From Emiliania huxleyi CCMP1516 (lineage: Eukaryota > Haptophyta > Isochrysidales > Noelaerhabdaceae), in contig NW_005197273.1 of assembly GCF_000372725.1 (NCBI RefSeq), positions 103,634 through 155,532 of the forward strand: a DNA stretch of 51,899 nt, in the 5' to 3' direction. The translations under genes were made by a program, and so were the position numbers. The notes below the pieces were generated by a model. That model worked only from the letters and a program-made list of their open reading frames with translations. It had not been told where the DNA came from and did no database searches. Positions 8,376 through 18,641 of this stretch are shown here, one piece after another (the first letter of the stretch is position 1; each line of letters starts with the position of its first letter).

Positions 8376-9734
8376 GCGAGCGAGCCCAGCCGCAGCGCGG
8401 CTAGCAGCCCACACCCGAAGCTACCGTGACCGCGCGCGTGGATGGATATTAAGCGCGCGAGGAAACACACTCAAACGCACGTCGGAAGTACCACGCACAT
8501 AAAGAAGACGCCTGCCTCACTCTCGGATTCTCGGGGACACCTCACCCAAACAAAAGAGACTCAACAACACAGACACATCGTAGCTCCCTCGCCCGTTCGC
8601 CGTTTGCACCGGTATCAGAGCAGCGGTGGTGTGCCGGTGTAGAACTGTACAGAGAGGTTTGGCGCTCGCGCGGCCACTTCAGACCGCGACGCGCTTGACG
8701 CTTACTCGAGTACAGCGGTGACCAGCCCCGCCTCCTGCCGCGGGATGGCGTAGGGTTCTGAGGGCCGGATTTTTTAAAGACCTTTTAAGAAATGAGGAGA
8801 TTTTTGGGGGCTGAAATTGCCATTTGAGAGATTGCAGGCACGGGAGGTCCCAGACTTTTAAGACCGTTTAAGAAAATCGGCCTCCCACCGGCCATGCGTC
8901 GCTGGGTTCCGCGCCGTTTTCTCCAATACTGCCGTTATTAGGCACAAAACCGCCTCTGAAGACACATCTGTAAGCCATACTCGCATAGGGGGCGCGTGCT
9001 AGCTGACTGTAGCCAGCTTCCCGGCGACCCGGCCTCCGGCGTCTACCGGGAGCCTCCCCGGACCATCGACCTCGGGAGCTCTCCCGCACCGTTTAAGCGT
9101 TTAAGACCGTTTAAGGAATCGGCGGCCCAGCAGCTCTTAAAACCTGCCATGGCAGGTTTTAAGCCGTTTAAGCCGCAGGCGCCCCAGGGCCCACCCTCTT
9201 AAGCCTAGGGGTACCCTAAGGTCGCACCCCGGGCTCTCAGGTACGGCTTTATTTTGTGAGCTTAGCCTTCGATGTTATGAAACAAACGCAAGGCGGACAT
9301 GGCATATCGCTCTCGGGGGCCCACAGACATCCCGCACACCCGCCGCCCCCCGCGCGCGCCCACCCCGGCCGGGAGAAAGGGGAGTGACAGTTTGGGACGG
9401 CAACAGAACGAGTATGTTGAGTCCTGGCTCAACAACGCAGATAAAGGACTTGGGTGGTCCGGCCCACAAGTCCGGCTCATGCGCCCCGACTGACCGATCT
9501 ACCGCACTGAACACTTTCGCCCCCTCGCTCCCAACCCATCCACCCCGCCCCGGGCCGCGCCGCGCGATCTCGGGCAATCTCTTATTTTGTTATTTCAGAC
9601 GATCGCCACGCCAGGCCAAACAGGTGTGCGTGCGTACCCTCTCTCTCTCTCCGTGAGTGCCTCACTTTCTCCACTTTTCGTTGTGTCGCCCCCTCTACGT
9701 CACACGCAAACGGCAGCCTACCTCAGTGCGCGCA
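8376..9734. other. Intergenic region with TTTAAG motif cluster
   Basis: No gene seen. From 8776 to 9180 the words TTTTAAGACC and CCGTTTAAG recur about ten times, often in pairs (for example at 8850, 9095, 9110, 9155 and 9165), around the perfect palindrome at 9136-9163. The cluster may be a dispersed minisatellite or a set of protein-binding sites. 9240-9734 shows nothing recognisable. Confidence 0.45.
9136..9163. repeat. 28-bp perfect palindrome
   Basis: CTTAAAACCTGCC followed by its exact reverse complement, centred on CCATGG. It lies inside the TTTAAG cluster and outside any gene. It could be a dimeric binding site or simply a chance cruciform. Confidence 0.8.
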
Positions 9735-12569
9735 TCACTTGAGGCGGCGCCGCGAGCGCTGCTCGGGCGCGGCGCCTCCCGCTGAGAGCTGCTGCGCCTG
9801 CGCCTGCGCCAAAGAGGCGACGCCGCCAGCCGCGGCGGCGAGAGAGGGCCGGTGCACCTGCGGCGTCGGTACGTCTCGGGTCAATCTCGGGTCAATCTCG
9901 GGTCAATCTCGGGTCAACCTCGGGTCACTCTCGGGTCACTCTCACTCTCCGGTGAAACTCAGGTGTCGCTTCGCGGGAGGGGTTCCGGCCGGCGCACCTG
10001 CGGCTGCGGCGGTGCCGCGGGGCTTGCTGGCAGCGGAGGGGGGCGGCTTGAGTCGGCGGCCGCCTCGCGCTCGCACTTTGCGCAGCGGCACTCGAAGCCA
10101 TAGTCGCGCAGCTCGGCACGGCGCTTCGCGAGCGGGAGCGACACGTCGACGTACGAGTTGAGCAGCTCCTGCTCACAGCTGCAGGTGTGAAGAGACGCCG
10201 TCCACACTTCCAGGAGCACGTACAAACGAAGAAATCGGCGGCGGCGCCTCGCCGGCGGCGGCGTCGACGGTCAGCGAGGCCACCACGCGGTTGTCGTGCT
10301 CATCGTCGCCCGCCGGCTTGAGCAGTGTCACGTTGGGCTCGCAAGAGTGGTTGAGCAGCGCTTGGCCCGTGTAGAGCCCGACGCCCTCACAGTGCGTCCG
10401 GTAGCGCGAGCCTGTTCACAGCTGCAGCCGTGAAGAGACGCCGTTCACAGCATCGCAGTGCGTCCGGTAGCGCGAGCCTGTTCACAGCTGCAGCCGTGAA
10501 GAGACGCCGTTCACAGCATCGCAGTGCGTCCGGTAGCGCGAGCCTGTTCACAGCTGCAGCCGTGAAGAGACGCCGTTCACAGCATCGCAGTGCGTCCGGT
10601 AGCGCGAGCCTGTTCACAGCTGCAGCCGTGAAGAGACGCCGTTCACAGCATCGCAGTGCGTCCGGTAGCGCGAGCCTGTTCACAGCTGCAGCCGTGAAGA
10701 GACGCCGTTCACAGCATCGCAGTGCGTCCGGTAGCGCGAGCCGAGCGACTCAAGCAGCGGGCGGGTCACGGCCTCCGCCGCCGCCCGCGCCTCGCCGTCG
10801 GGCATCGCATCCACCGCGAGGAAGTACTCCTGTTCACAGCTGCAGGTGTGAAGAGACGCCGTTCACAGCATCGCATCCACTGAGAGGAAGTACTCCTGTT
10901 CACAGCTGCAGGTGTGAAGAGACGCCGTTCACAGCATCGCATCCACTGAGAGGAAGTACTCCTCGACGGGCGACGCCACCGCCAATGAGCAATTGCGGCG
11001 CTCGAACGAGCCGACGATCCGAGAGTAGAGCGCGGCGCTCGCAAACATGCACGAGGAGGCGGCGGCGGCGGCGGAGGAGGAGGACGAGGAGGCGGCGGGC
11101 GTGTGCGGCGCGAGGACGGCGCAGAGCAGCAGCCACGACTGCGTGAGAAGCTTGCGAAGCGTCTCGCGGAACGCGGCCGCGTCGGCGCCTGGCGGCGGCG
11201 GTACTGCGTCCTCCCACGCAGGGCCGGGGTACGGCGCCATGGCGGCGTCGGGCGAGTCGCCGGCCGCGAGGCGGCGGAGCACAGCGGCGGCAGACTTTGC
11301 GGCGAGCAGAAAGATTGGGTTGGTGGCGCGGGCGTGCCTAAGAGAGGGCGGGGGTACCAGAGGTATACGAGAGGTAGGAAACCGAACCGCAAAGAACCGC
11401 AAAGAACCGAGCAGGCGAGGGGGGAGGCGGGGCGGCGCGGGAAGGGGTATCGGGCTGCTCGATCTCCGCTCGATCTCCGTGCAGCGTCGACTCACGAGTC
11501 TAGCAGAACGAGTCTAGCAGTTCTGGTCGGTGGCGACGGGCGTGCCGTTGGAAACGCTCGAGCGGAGAGACCGCCTCGTCCAGCAGGGGTGTCTCTCCAT
11601 CCTCGTCCCCGTCGCCGCCGCCGCCGCCGCCATCACCACCACCGGTGCTGCTGCCACCACCGCTGCTGCCGCCGCCGCCGCCGCCGCTAAACCCGACTGA
11701 AGCGAGAGCTGACTCGAGCTGGCCCTGGTCGCGCCTCTGCTCCGCCTATCGGACGTGTCGCGGTCGCGGACGTGTCGTCGACGTGTCGTGGACGTGGTGG
11801 CGCCGTTGGGCGTGCGGCCGTGCGAGAGCACCAAATCTTGACGAACTCTGGGCGACATCTCGGCTATCTCTCGGCCGTCGCCTCGCCGCCCGCGGTGCTG
11901 TCGCCGCCGCCGCCGCCGCGCTTGCCGAGGCCGCCGCGACGGCTGCAGCTTCCGGGCTGTGCAGCAGGGCCGGGGCAGAGCAGGCAGTGGTGCTCCTACT
12001 GAGTCCAGCGGACCACAGCTGAGTGCGTCTCCTCTCGAGTGCCGGTGTGACTACACAGACCCGTATTCAGCTTTCTAGCGTGCTGCTCCTGCATCTCAGC
12101 CTCAGCGCACGCCCTCGAGCAAAACTTGAGCCCGCAGCCCCCCGGGCAGGGAACCGGCTCGCGCAGCTGGCGCACGCCGGCCACCTCTGGCAGCCTACCC
12201 ACTCGTCGCGCAGGTGTCGTGGCCGCACCGGCTCAGAGACACGTCCCGGGGCTGTCTCGGGAGGTTTCTCGGGGTTTTTCTCGGAGGTGTCTCGGAGGCG
12301 TCTCGGAAGGCTCACCGGAGCGCCCGCAAATCGGTGCGCGGGAGCAGTGCGCAGAGCTGCCGCTCGAGCGGGCCGAGGAAGGCGCAGCACCGCTCGCACG
12401 TCTCGACGCGGGCACGGCCCGGCTCAGCCATCGCGACGAGTGGGCGCTCTCGGAAGAGCACCGTGCCGCGTGGCAGCGGCCGCGTCGCAAAAAGGCCCTC
12501 GCCGCGGCCGGCGCCGGCGGAGCGCACTTCGATGCCTTCGCTGACGTCAAAGGCGCGGTCGAAGGACAT
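9735..12569 (-). CDS. SMYD5: SMYD5-like SET/MYND-domain methyltransferase with cassette arrays
   Basis: Multi-exon gene, 550 aa if all segments are used. Exons: 12569-12316, 12194-12080, 11995-11922, 11686-11546, 11337-10941, 10895-10875, 10829-10721, four 21-nt pieces (10675-10655, 10609-10589, 10543-10523, 10477-10457), 10411-10248, 10168-9998, 9857-9735. The N-terminus has the split SET start (GRGEGLFATRPLPRGTVLFR). Then comes a MYND-type zinc cluster (CPGGCGLKFCSRAC...CLLCPGP), a helical block (ATNPIFLLAAKSAAAVLRRL) and SET motifs GLYTGQALLNHSCEPN, GEELLNSYVD and YGFECRCAKC. SMYD5 relatives methylate histone H4 or ribosomal protein L40. Codons 'EYFLSVD' and 'SRYRTHC' are repeated 3 and 6 times through 66-bp cassettes; skipping the micro-exons would still keep frame. 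Most introns have GC donors and exon-duplicating flanks. Family is confident; micro-exon use is not. Confidence 0.78.
9858..9997 (-). repeat. SMYD5-like last intron: 19-bp flanking duplication and 11-bp tandem repeat
   Basis: Both splice sites sit in near-identical sequence: the donor side (9987-10010) and acceptor side (9847-9869) share GCCGCAGGTGCxCCGGCC. The body holds about six copies of an 11-bp unit (CTCGGGTCAAT and variants, plus strand, 9876-9945). Retained sequence on either side codes through. Confidence 0.75.
10391..10741 (-). repeat. 66-bp cassette array 2 (five 45-bp mini-introns, six 21-nt coding copies)
   Basis: Exactly 351 bp = 6 x 21 + 5 x 45. In gene direction each 45-bp core starts GCGATGCTGTGAACGGC and ends CTGCAGCTGTGAACAG; each 21-nt piece codes RYRTH plus split codons. 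Core positions (plus strand): 10412-10456, 10478-10522, 10544-10588, 10610-10654, 10676-10720. The copies are essentially identical, so the expansion is recent. Confidence 0.9.
10809..10961 (-). repeat. 66-bp cassette array 1 (two mini-introns, three coding copies)
   Basis: Cores at 10830-10874 and 10896-10940 are identical to those of array 2 except for two bases. The 21-nt copies (10809-10829, 10875-10895, 10941-10961) are a different coding sequence (EYFLSVD/EYFLAVD). The same core therefore sits beside two unrelated 21-nt exon duplications within one gene. Confidence 0.9.
12007..12062 (-). repeat. Intron-family-1 segment in SMYD5-like intron 2
   Basis: In gene direction it contains GCACTCGAGAGGAGACGCAC then TCAGCTG. 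This matches the GCGCTCGAGAGGACACGCAC block of the MFS intron (43932-43965) and the PfkB intron 2 block (about 37548-37575). See the intron-family finding. Confidence 0.6.
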
Positions 12570-12660
12570 GCTGGAAGGGAACGGGTGAAGAGGAATGCGT
12601 GGATACGTGGCTAAAGCGCTGGGTTCCGGCTGTTTGGGGGTAGGGGTGAGTCTTTGTGTG

Positions 12661-12783
12661 TGCCTTTCGGGGCCCAGAGATAAAACTTCTGATGCCATGC
12701 GTGACCTAGTAGTGTCCCCAGCTATGGGCGTGTCCATGTTGGAGCCAGGTGTGGTGTGGACGCGAGAATAGCTCCGCCGTTCA
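12661..12783. repeat. Dispersed repeat R1, copy a
   Basis: 123 bp nearly identical to 19933-20057 (2-bp indel and a few substitutions). Begins TGCCTTTCGGGGCCCAGAG and ends CTCCGCCGTTCA. No coding frame is conserved. It is joined directly to repeat R2 here but not at the second site. Confidence 0.85.
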
Positions 12784-12875
12784 GCGAGAGAATGAGAGGT
12801 CCTCAACTCAGCAGAGGTCCTCACAGCAGAGGTCCTCACAAGAGCAGAGGTCCTCTGTCACAGCAGCCGAGGTCC
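12784..12875. repeat. Dispersed repeat R2, copy a
   Basis: Starts GCGAGAGAATGAGAGGTCC and contains four or five copies of CAGAGGTCCTC. A second copy is at 13549-13632. Confidence 0.85.
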
Positions 12876-14036
12876 GAGCACCGCCATTGGAGGGACACAC
12901 TTTCTCACGCATGCTCGGTCGCACTGCCAACCTCGACACGAGCGCACCGTAGCCACTTGCATTCTCTTTACTGTAACGAGGCGTTGGCTGAGAAAATAAG
13001 AAGTTTGCGTCCGATGCACCTCCAACAAGCGTTAAGTGTGCCTCCAAACGTATGAACTTTGTTTCCTTAGTGCGCAAGCGATCTTCGCACACGTGTTTTA
13101 TTTATTTTTTGCGCAAGATTTTTCTTTCTTTGCTCGACGGTTTTCTTCTGGGGTGTGCCATGCTCCGCGAACAGCTGCCGATGGGCTTCTCCTTCGTGTC
13201 TAGCTTCGTGTGAGGTTCGACCTCTGCATCAACATGTACATGCACCCCGAGCCCGACGGAGCCTAATGAATGGCGGCAGGCATCGCGAGAAAAAGAAAAC
13301 AAACGCGAAAAGAGGGAAGGATCGTGGTCGGGCTTGACAAGCACCACCTTACACTGACTTTCACCCTGCTTTCACCCTTCTCGATTGAGCTTCCTCTGAT
13401 CGCCAGCGGCACGCTCCCCGCCCGGGCTGGAGGGAGGCAGCGCGACTGCGTGAGACGCAGGCAGCGAGATGGTGGAAAGCAAAAGCCCGAGATACATGCA
13501 GCGCAGCGGCACAGGGGTCAGGGATCACGCGCCGAGGCGTACTCCAGCGAGAGAATGAGAGGTCCTCAACAGTAGAGGTCCTCACAGCAGAGGTCCTCAC
13601 AAGAACAGAGGTCCTCACAGCCGAGGTCGGCAAACCCTGCCCGGCCCCTAGGACCCCAGGTAAGGCCCAGGTGTGGCCTAGGGCATCAGATGGGACCAAG
13701 AGGAGTCCAGGTTGAGCCATAGAGCCCATGTCTTTGCCCCCGAAGGTCGCGTTCAAACGCCCGGAACGGACGTCACAGTGGTGTCCGGCCGGCGCGATCA
13801 CCGAGCTGTGACGCTCAGGGAAGCCCGATGAGGTGCTGGTTTCTTTGGCCAGGGCTGGCCTACGACCCAGGCTGGATCAGCTGAGCAAGGTTTGGGGAGA
13901 ATCCCCCGGACAGATCTTCAGATATTTTGACGGATGACCGAAATCACCCCGTTTTTGCCCATTTTCCCAGTTGCGCGGTTGTTGGTCAACACCGCGGGGC
14001 GCGCGCGCCGCGGGTGCTGCGCAACAAGCGAGGAGC
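12876..14036. other. Intergenic, repeat-bearing, possible small exon
   Basis: Mostly without recognisable genes. At about 13160-13265 (plus) two adjoining coding-like pieces, LREQLPMGFSFV and FDLCINMYMHPEPDGA-stop, are separated by a possible 20-30 bp intron; I do not recognise the protein. A pyrimidine-rich AT-richer tract lies at 13095-13145. Confidence 0.3.
13549..13632. repeat. Dispersed repeat R2, copy b
   Basis: Second copy of R2 (GCGAGAGAATGAGAGGTCC then four CAGAGGTCCTC-like units), without R1 beside it. This shows that R1 and R2 are separate modules. Confidence 0.8.
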
Positions 14037-16319
14037 ATGCGCTGTCGATCTCCCAATCTTCCCCTCATGCTGGCATACACCAGCCGTTGGCGCAGAAAGA
14101 GTCTAAAGCTGGGAGTCGCTGCGGCATTGCACACAGCGTTTCCTGCTGGACTTGCGGCGGACTTGTACGCGCTGATGCAGTGGTGGCACTCGCTGCTGTC
14201 CGCCGACCCGATCTCACTCGACCCTCTCTGCGACCTCCCGTACCCGCCCTTTGTCCTCTCCGCCGACCTGACGCAGCGATCGGACAACGACTACTTTGAC
14301 GGGCACATCCTCGCGCTCTACCTTGTCAGCACGGGCCAGTTCACCCACCCTGTCTCGCGGCGGCAAATCACGAGGGAGGAGTGCGCGGCGCTCGATCGGT
14401 ATTTGCTCGAGCACGGACTGGACGCTGCGCAGGTCAGCCGCCACCCTCGCCCTCGCAACCGCGCGCCACCGCTGTCCTCGTCGCCACGCTCACCACCCTC
14501 GCCTCCGCCGCCCTTTGCCAGGTGGAGCACGTCTGCGTGCACTGCGCAGCCGGCACGAGGATCATCCGGTCGCCCGCGATCACGCAGCTCCGCGCGGAGG
14601 CGGCGCTGGTGCTGCAGGCGCTCTTTCGGGGCGAAGGCGCCGGCCCAGGCTCGCGCCAGCCCGAGCCGGTCCCGCGCTGGGAGGGCGGCCTCGCGGTGCT
14701 GGACGACGACGACGCGCCGAGCCACGCGGTGGCGGCCATGGGGGAAGACGGCAGCGCCTCTCCTTCCGACGACGAGGACGCCTCCTTCCCGCCCCTTCCG
14801 ACTCACCCCTGCCGGCCGGCCCCGAGCGAGGAGAAGGAGCCCGCCTCGAGCCAAATCTCCTCCGGCCAAACCTCGTCCAGCTGGCTCGAGGCGGCTGGCA
14901 GGGAGCTGCCGCCGACCCACCGACCTCTGGTGCCGCCCCAAGCACAAGGCATGCCCCCCCCACGTAACATGATTAGGAAAATGTATCGGCTTACGTACAA
15001 TCGACCGACAGGAAGCTACGTACGTAGGCAATGCGCCTCCTCCGCCCCTTCCGCCGGCTGTGCCCGCTGTGGCTGTGGCTGTGGCGGCGGCGGCGGCGGC
15101 GCACTCCACGTCGCGGCTGTCGGGTGCCTCCTCCTCCTCCTCCTCCTCCTCCAGGGTCGAGAGGCGCGTGGCGGCGAGGCAGTGGCGCGAGGGCTCCCGC
15201 CGCCTCGGCCTTCTCTCCCTGCCAGAGGAGGTTCTTGCGACTCTGAAGGCGCAACCCGCGGCACCCCCCCGCCCGCCTCGCCGCTGCCCGTCTCGCCGCC
15301 GCACGCCCACCCGCGCGCCGCGACAGGTGTCTGAGGCGTTCACTGCGGCGCTGCGGGGCGAAGCTTTGGCGGCGATGGTGGCGGCGGCTGTCGGCGTGCC
15401 ATGCACGGCCGGTGGCGGCGGCGACGAGGGTGACAACGGTGGCGGCAGCGCTGAGCCGGGTGCCTCGCGTGCAACCGCGCTGCAGGATGAGGAGGAGCAG
15501 GCGTCGGAGGAGGAGGAGGAGGAGGCGGCGGGGGAGGAAGGGGCGGCGGGGGAGGAGGAGCCGGCGGAGGCCTCTTCCGCCCGAGGGCCGCTGCTCGCCT
15601 TCCGCGACTCGCTGGGCGGCCACTACGTCGTGCACCGCGCCGTCCTCTGCGGCGCCTGCCAGGAGCCGGCCCTCCTCCTCCGCCAGCTGGCCTCTGCGCG
15701 CCTCGCCTCGCCGGTGTGGGCGGTGCTCCTCTGCAGCGGCGGTCGCTTTGCCGCCGCCGTCTTCGAGCTGAGGCGTTGCGGCGGCGGCGGCGCGGGCTGC
15801 GCCGCCCGCCGAGCGACGGCGCGCCTCGTGGCGCACAAGACGATCCACCGCTACGTGACACGGCGCGGGCAGGGCGGCCGGCAGAGCAGCGCCGACGGCG
15901 CCAAGCACATCTCGTCGGCCGGCTCCTCCCTCCGGCGCCACCACGAGGCGGAGCTGGCGAGGGAGGCGAGGGAGTTGCTGTTCGCGTGGGCGCCGCTCCT
16001 CCGCCGCTGCACCGTCATCCTCACGCACGCGCCCGGCCCGGCCAACGCCGCCGTGCTGCACGCCTCGCCCGCGCCGCTGGACAAGGCCGACCGCCGCGTG
16101 CGCCGCATCCCCTTCGCGACGAGGCGAGGCGGACTTGTCCTGGACATGCACACGCACACGTACACGCACACGCACACGCACACGCACATGCACAGGCACA
16201 GGCACATGCACATGCACATGCACATGCGCACGCACCATGCACATGCACATGCGCATGCGCATGCGCATGCACATGCATGTCCACCGCCCGTCCATGACAA
16301 CAGCATGTGCATGCACATG

Positions 16320-16352
<33 letters not shown>

Positions 16353-18339
16353 ACACGCACACGCACACGCACACGCACACGCACACGCACACGCACATGC
16401 GCATGCACACGCACATGCGCATGCACATGCACATGTACATGTGCATGTCCCTTTGCGATGAGGCGGCCGACCCTCGACGAGGCGAAGCGCGTGGTGGAAC
16501 GGCGCGCGCCTCTCCGCGCCGCCTCGCCCGCACCCCTCCCCTCCGCACCGCGCCGCGCCACTCCCCGCGCCCTCAACCTCCGCGCCCTCCTCGCTCAGGC
16601 TGGCGTGCGCCGACTACATCGCGCCGGACGCGTCGGAGGAGGTGCTCGCCAACGCTGCGATCGCCGCCGCCGCAGCGGCGCCCGACGCCGAGGCGGAACG
16701 GTGGGCGGAGGCAGCGGCAGCCGCGGAGGAGGCGGCGGAGGGGCTGCGAGCGGCGGCAGAGGCGGAGGCGGCGGCCGCGGCGGCGGCGCTCGAGGCCGCG
16801 GCGCACGCGCTGCCACGGGGGATCCGCGACCTAGATGCTGCACACTCGTATCCCTGACGTGTCCGAAGAGGCCACCGGCCAAAAGCGCATGTCTTGAAGG
16901 TCCGACGCTGGAAGCCCATGTGATGCCTCTTGAAGCCTCTTGAAGACTCGTGCGGCGTAGTAGTCTCGGATGCGTGGCCCTGTCGGGGTGGTAGCCGCAT
17001 CACGTGCGTCACCGCCGCGCTCCCCTCTCTCTCTCATCGCAGGCTACACGATGCCGCCGCCGCCGGAGACGCCGCCAAGGTCGGGGAGCTCCTGGCGGGA
17101 GGCGAAGACCCGACGCTGCGACACATCGCCTTTGGCTTCAAGGTGCCGTACGATGTGTCGGCCGATGGCGCCACGCGAGACGCTTTTCGCCGCTTCTGCG
17201 GCGCCTCGCCGGGCGCGTGGAACTGGGAGCGGGCGCACGTGCCGTCCGGCCTGACCGAGGCGGCGGAGGAGGAGAGGCGGGAGGCGGCGCACGTGGCCTT
17301 GTCTGAGCCCCTCTCGGGCTCTTCCTGCACAGGCGGAGGAGGAGGCGAGGCGGGAGCGACACCGGCGGCGGGCAAGGGATCAGAGGCGGGCGGCGGAGAG
17401 GGCGCGGAGGGCGAGGAGGAAGGGGGAGCAGGGCGCGAGGGAGGCGGCGGAGATAGCTGTGCGGTGTGCGGCGGCCGAGGCGGCCGAGGCGGCCGAGGCA
17501 GCGGCCGCGGCCGCGGCACGAGGCGACGGAGCGGCGGTCGAGGAGGAGGCGGTGGCGGCGCTCTCGGCGGCGCTCGGGGCTGCTGCGGATGCGGGCTGCG
17601 AGGGCGAGGCGGTGGTGGAGGCGCAGGCGCAGCTGGCGGCGCTCACTTGCCCGAGGCGAGTCGCGTTGCGCGCCCGGCGTCGGCGGGCGGCAGAGGCGTC
17701 GCTACGGCTCGGAGGTCGCGCGGAGGTTGGCTGAGACCTCTCCGAGATGTAGGCGAGATCCGTTCATGGGCGTGTCCTGTAGGCCTCTCCGAGGCGCAGC
17801 GGCGCTTCCTCCTCGGGGAAGACTGGCAGTTTGCTGTCGCCGCCCCCGCAGCCAACGCCGCCTCTACGCCTCGGGAGGACACTGCTGGCATGGCGGTCGC
17901 GACAGAGTGCGGCGGCGGGCCGGCGGCGCGTGAGAGTGACGCCCCACCGTCCGAGGTTGCGGCGGCGGAGGGGGAGGAGGCGGCGACGAGTGTCGCACTC
18001 TCGTACCGAGGTGCGACGGTGCACGTGAGCGTGCTGCCCGGTGGACGCGTCTCCGGTCTGTTCGAGCAGACTGCCCGCGCGTTCGACTTGCCGCCTGAGC
18101 GCTACGGTCTGAAGCTGCTGCACAAGGGCAAGGCTTTGGCGCCCGACGCCACAGTGGGGCTGGCGCTCTCCGGCGCGGCCGCCCCCAAGCTGATGGTACT
18201 CGCGAGCGCGACCGACGCGGTGCGCCAGCTGCAAGCCGCCAAGTCGGACACGTCTGTGGCGTCGTTTGCGGCGGAGCATGGCAGCAGAAAGGGGAAGGTG
18301 CCGGTGGTGGCGGGGCCGAGGCGGGGGCGCAAGTCTTGA
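14037..18339 (+). CDS. ANKZF1: Vms1/ANKZF1-like peptidyl-tRNA hydrolase, fused to extra modules
   Basis: Eight exons (14037-14432, 14522-14963, 15028-16123, 16463-16501, 16599-16808, 17043-17292, 17333-17729, 17783-18339) join to 1128 aa with every phase matching. Residues 45-135 form a RING/U-box-like module (DPISLDPLCDLPYPPF...YFDGHILALYLVSTG...HPVSRRQI) known to me only from uncharacterised algal proteins. About 470-650 is the VLRF1 domain: WAVLLCSGGRFAAAVF, HKTIHRYVTRRGQGGRQS (GxxQ-type active site, Q near 565), SAGSSLRRHHEAEL, RRIPFATRRPTLDEAKRV. About 728-810 is the ankyrin end (LHDAAAAGDAAKVGELLAGG, DAFRRFCGASPGAWNW). Then follow a charged coiled coil and a ubiquitin-like C-terminus (about 1014-1085). 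ANKZF1/Vms1 frees nascent chains from stalled 60S ribosomes. The acidic stretch near residues 430-460 may hide another intron. Family is confident; fusion of the N-terminal module rests on phase agreement only. Confidence 0.8.
16124..16462 (+). repeat. GC-AG intron filled with (ACGCAC)n and flanked by ~20-bp exon duplication
   Basis: The intron begins GCGAGG after ACGAG and ends GATGAG. Exon-side TCCCCTTCGCGACGAGGCG (about 16109) is mirrored by TCCCTTTGCGATGAGGCG (about 16448) at the acceptor. The body is CA-rich: CACGCA, CATGCA and CACATG hexamers from 16147 to 16445. The frame restored across it gives the conserved IPFATRRPTLDEAKRV. Confidence 0.8.
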
Positions 18340-18641
18340 TTCTGTCTTTCTGCGTGTCCCATCACTTCTCCGGCGGCGGTGTGTGTGTGTCCGGGGTAGC
18401 CACCACTTTCCTGCCTCACAAGGGCGGGGCTGTCCCGGAAAGTGAGAAACGCCGGGCAGCGTGGTGCACGACTTCAACCTCCCATACGTATTTTCGTTCG
18501 CTTCTCCCTCGGGCTGTTCCATCTCCTCGTATCCTTCCCACCTGGGCGGGGCGGGGGCCGGGGGGGCGGCGGGCGCGGGGTGCGGGGTGCGGTGCGGTGC
18601 GTGCAATCGTGTGTTTGGCGTCATGTTGTGTGTGACTTCGC
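18340..18641. other. 3' flank of the Vms1-like gene with repeat R3
   Basis: Begins after the stop of the Vms1-like gene; a G-rich stretch with a short GT run is followed by repeat R3 (18436-18615). No gene start is evident. Confidence 0.4.
18436..18615 (+). repeat. Repeat R3, copy a
   Basis: About 180 bp matching 29655-29832 on the other strand: CGGAAAGTGAGAAACGCC, GGGCAGCGTGGTGCACGA, TTCAACCTCCCATACGT and a GGTGCGGTGCGG tail. Both copies lie about 75-100 bp beyond a gene's stop codon and on the gene's sense strand. They could be a shared 3'-UTR element, a small ncRNA gene, or coding (one frame gives VVHDFNLPYV in both). Confidence 0.75.

Noticed and set aside
10391..10741. CRISPR array
   Set aside because: Spacers are all identical and 21 nt long, and both parts belong to a eukaryotic coding region; nothing resembles cas genes.
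10430..11146. Plus-strand frame with perfect 22-residue repeats over the cassette array
   Set aside because: 66 is divisible by three, so any frame is open across the array. The minus-strand SET/MYND motifs outside the array show the true strand.
16306..16548. Alternative start of a separate gene after the CA repeat
   Set aside because: The exon at 16463-16501 joins in phase to the upstream VLRF1 exon, so no new start is needed.
14991..16943. Long frames on both strands over the (ACGCAC)n stretch, giving His/Thr or Val/Cys runs
   Set aside because: They are translations of a simple repeat inside an intron; splicing restores the conserved VLRF1 end.
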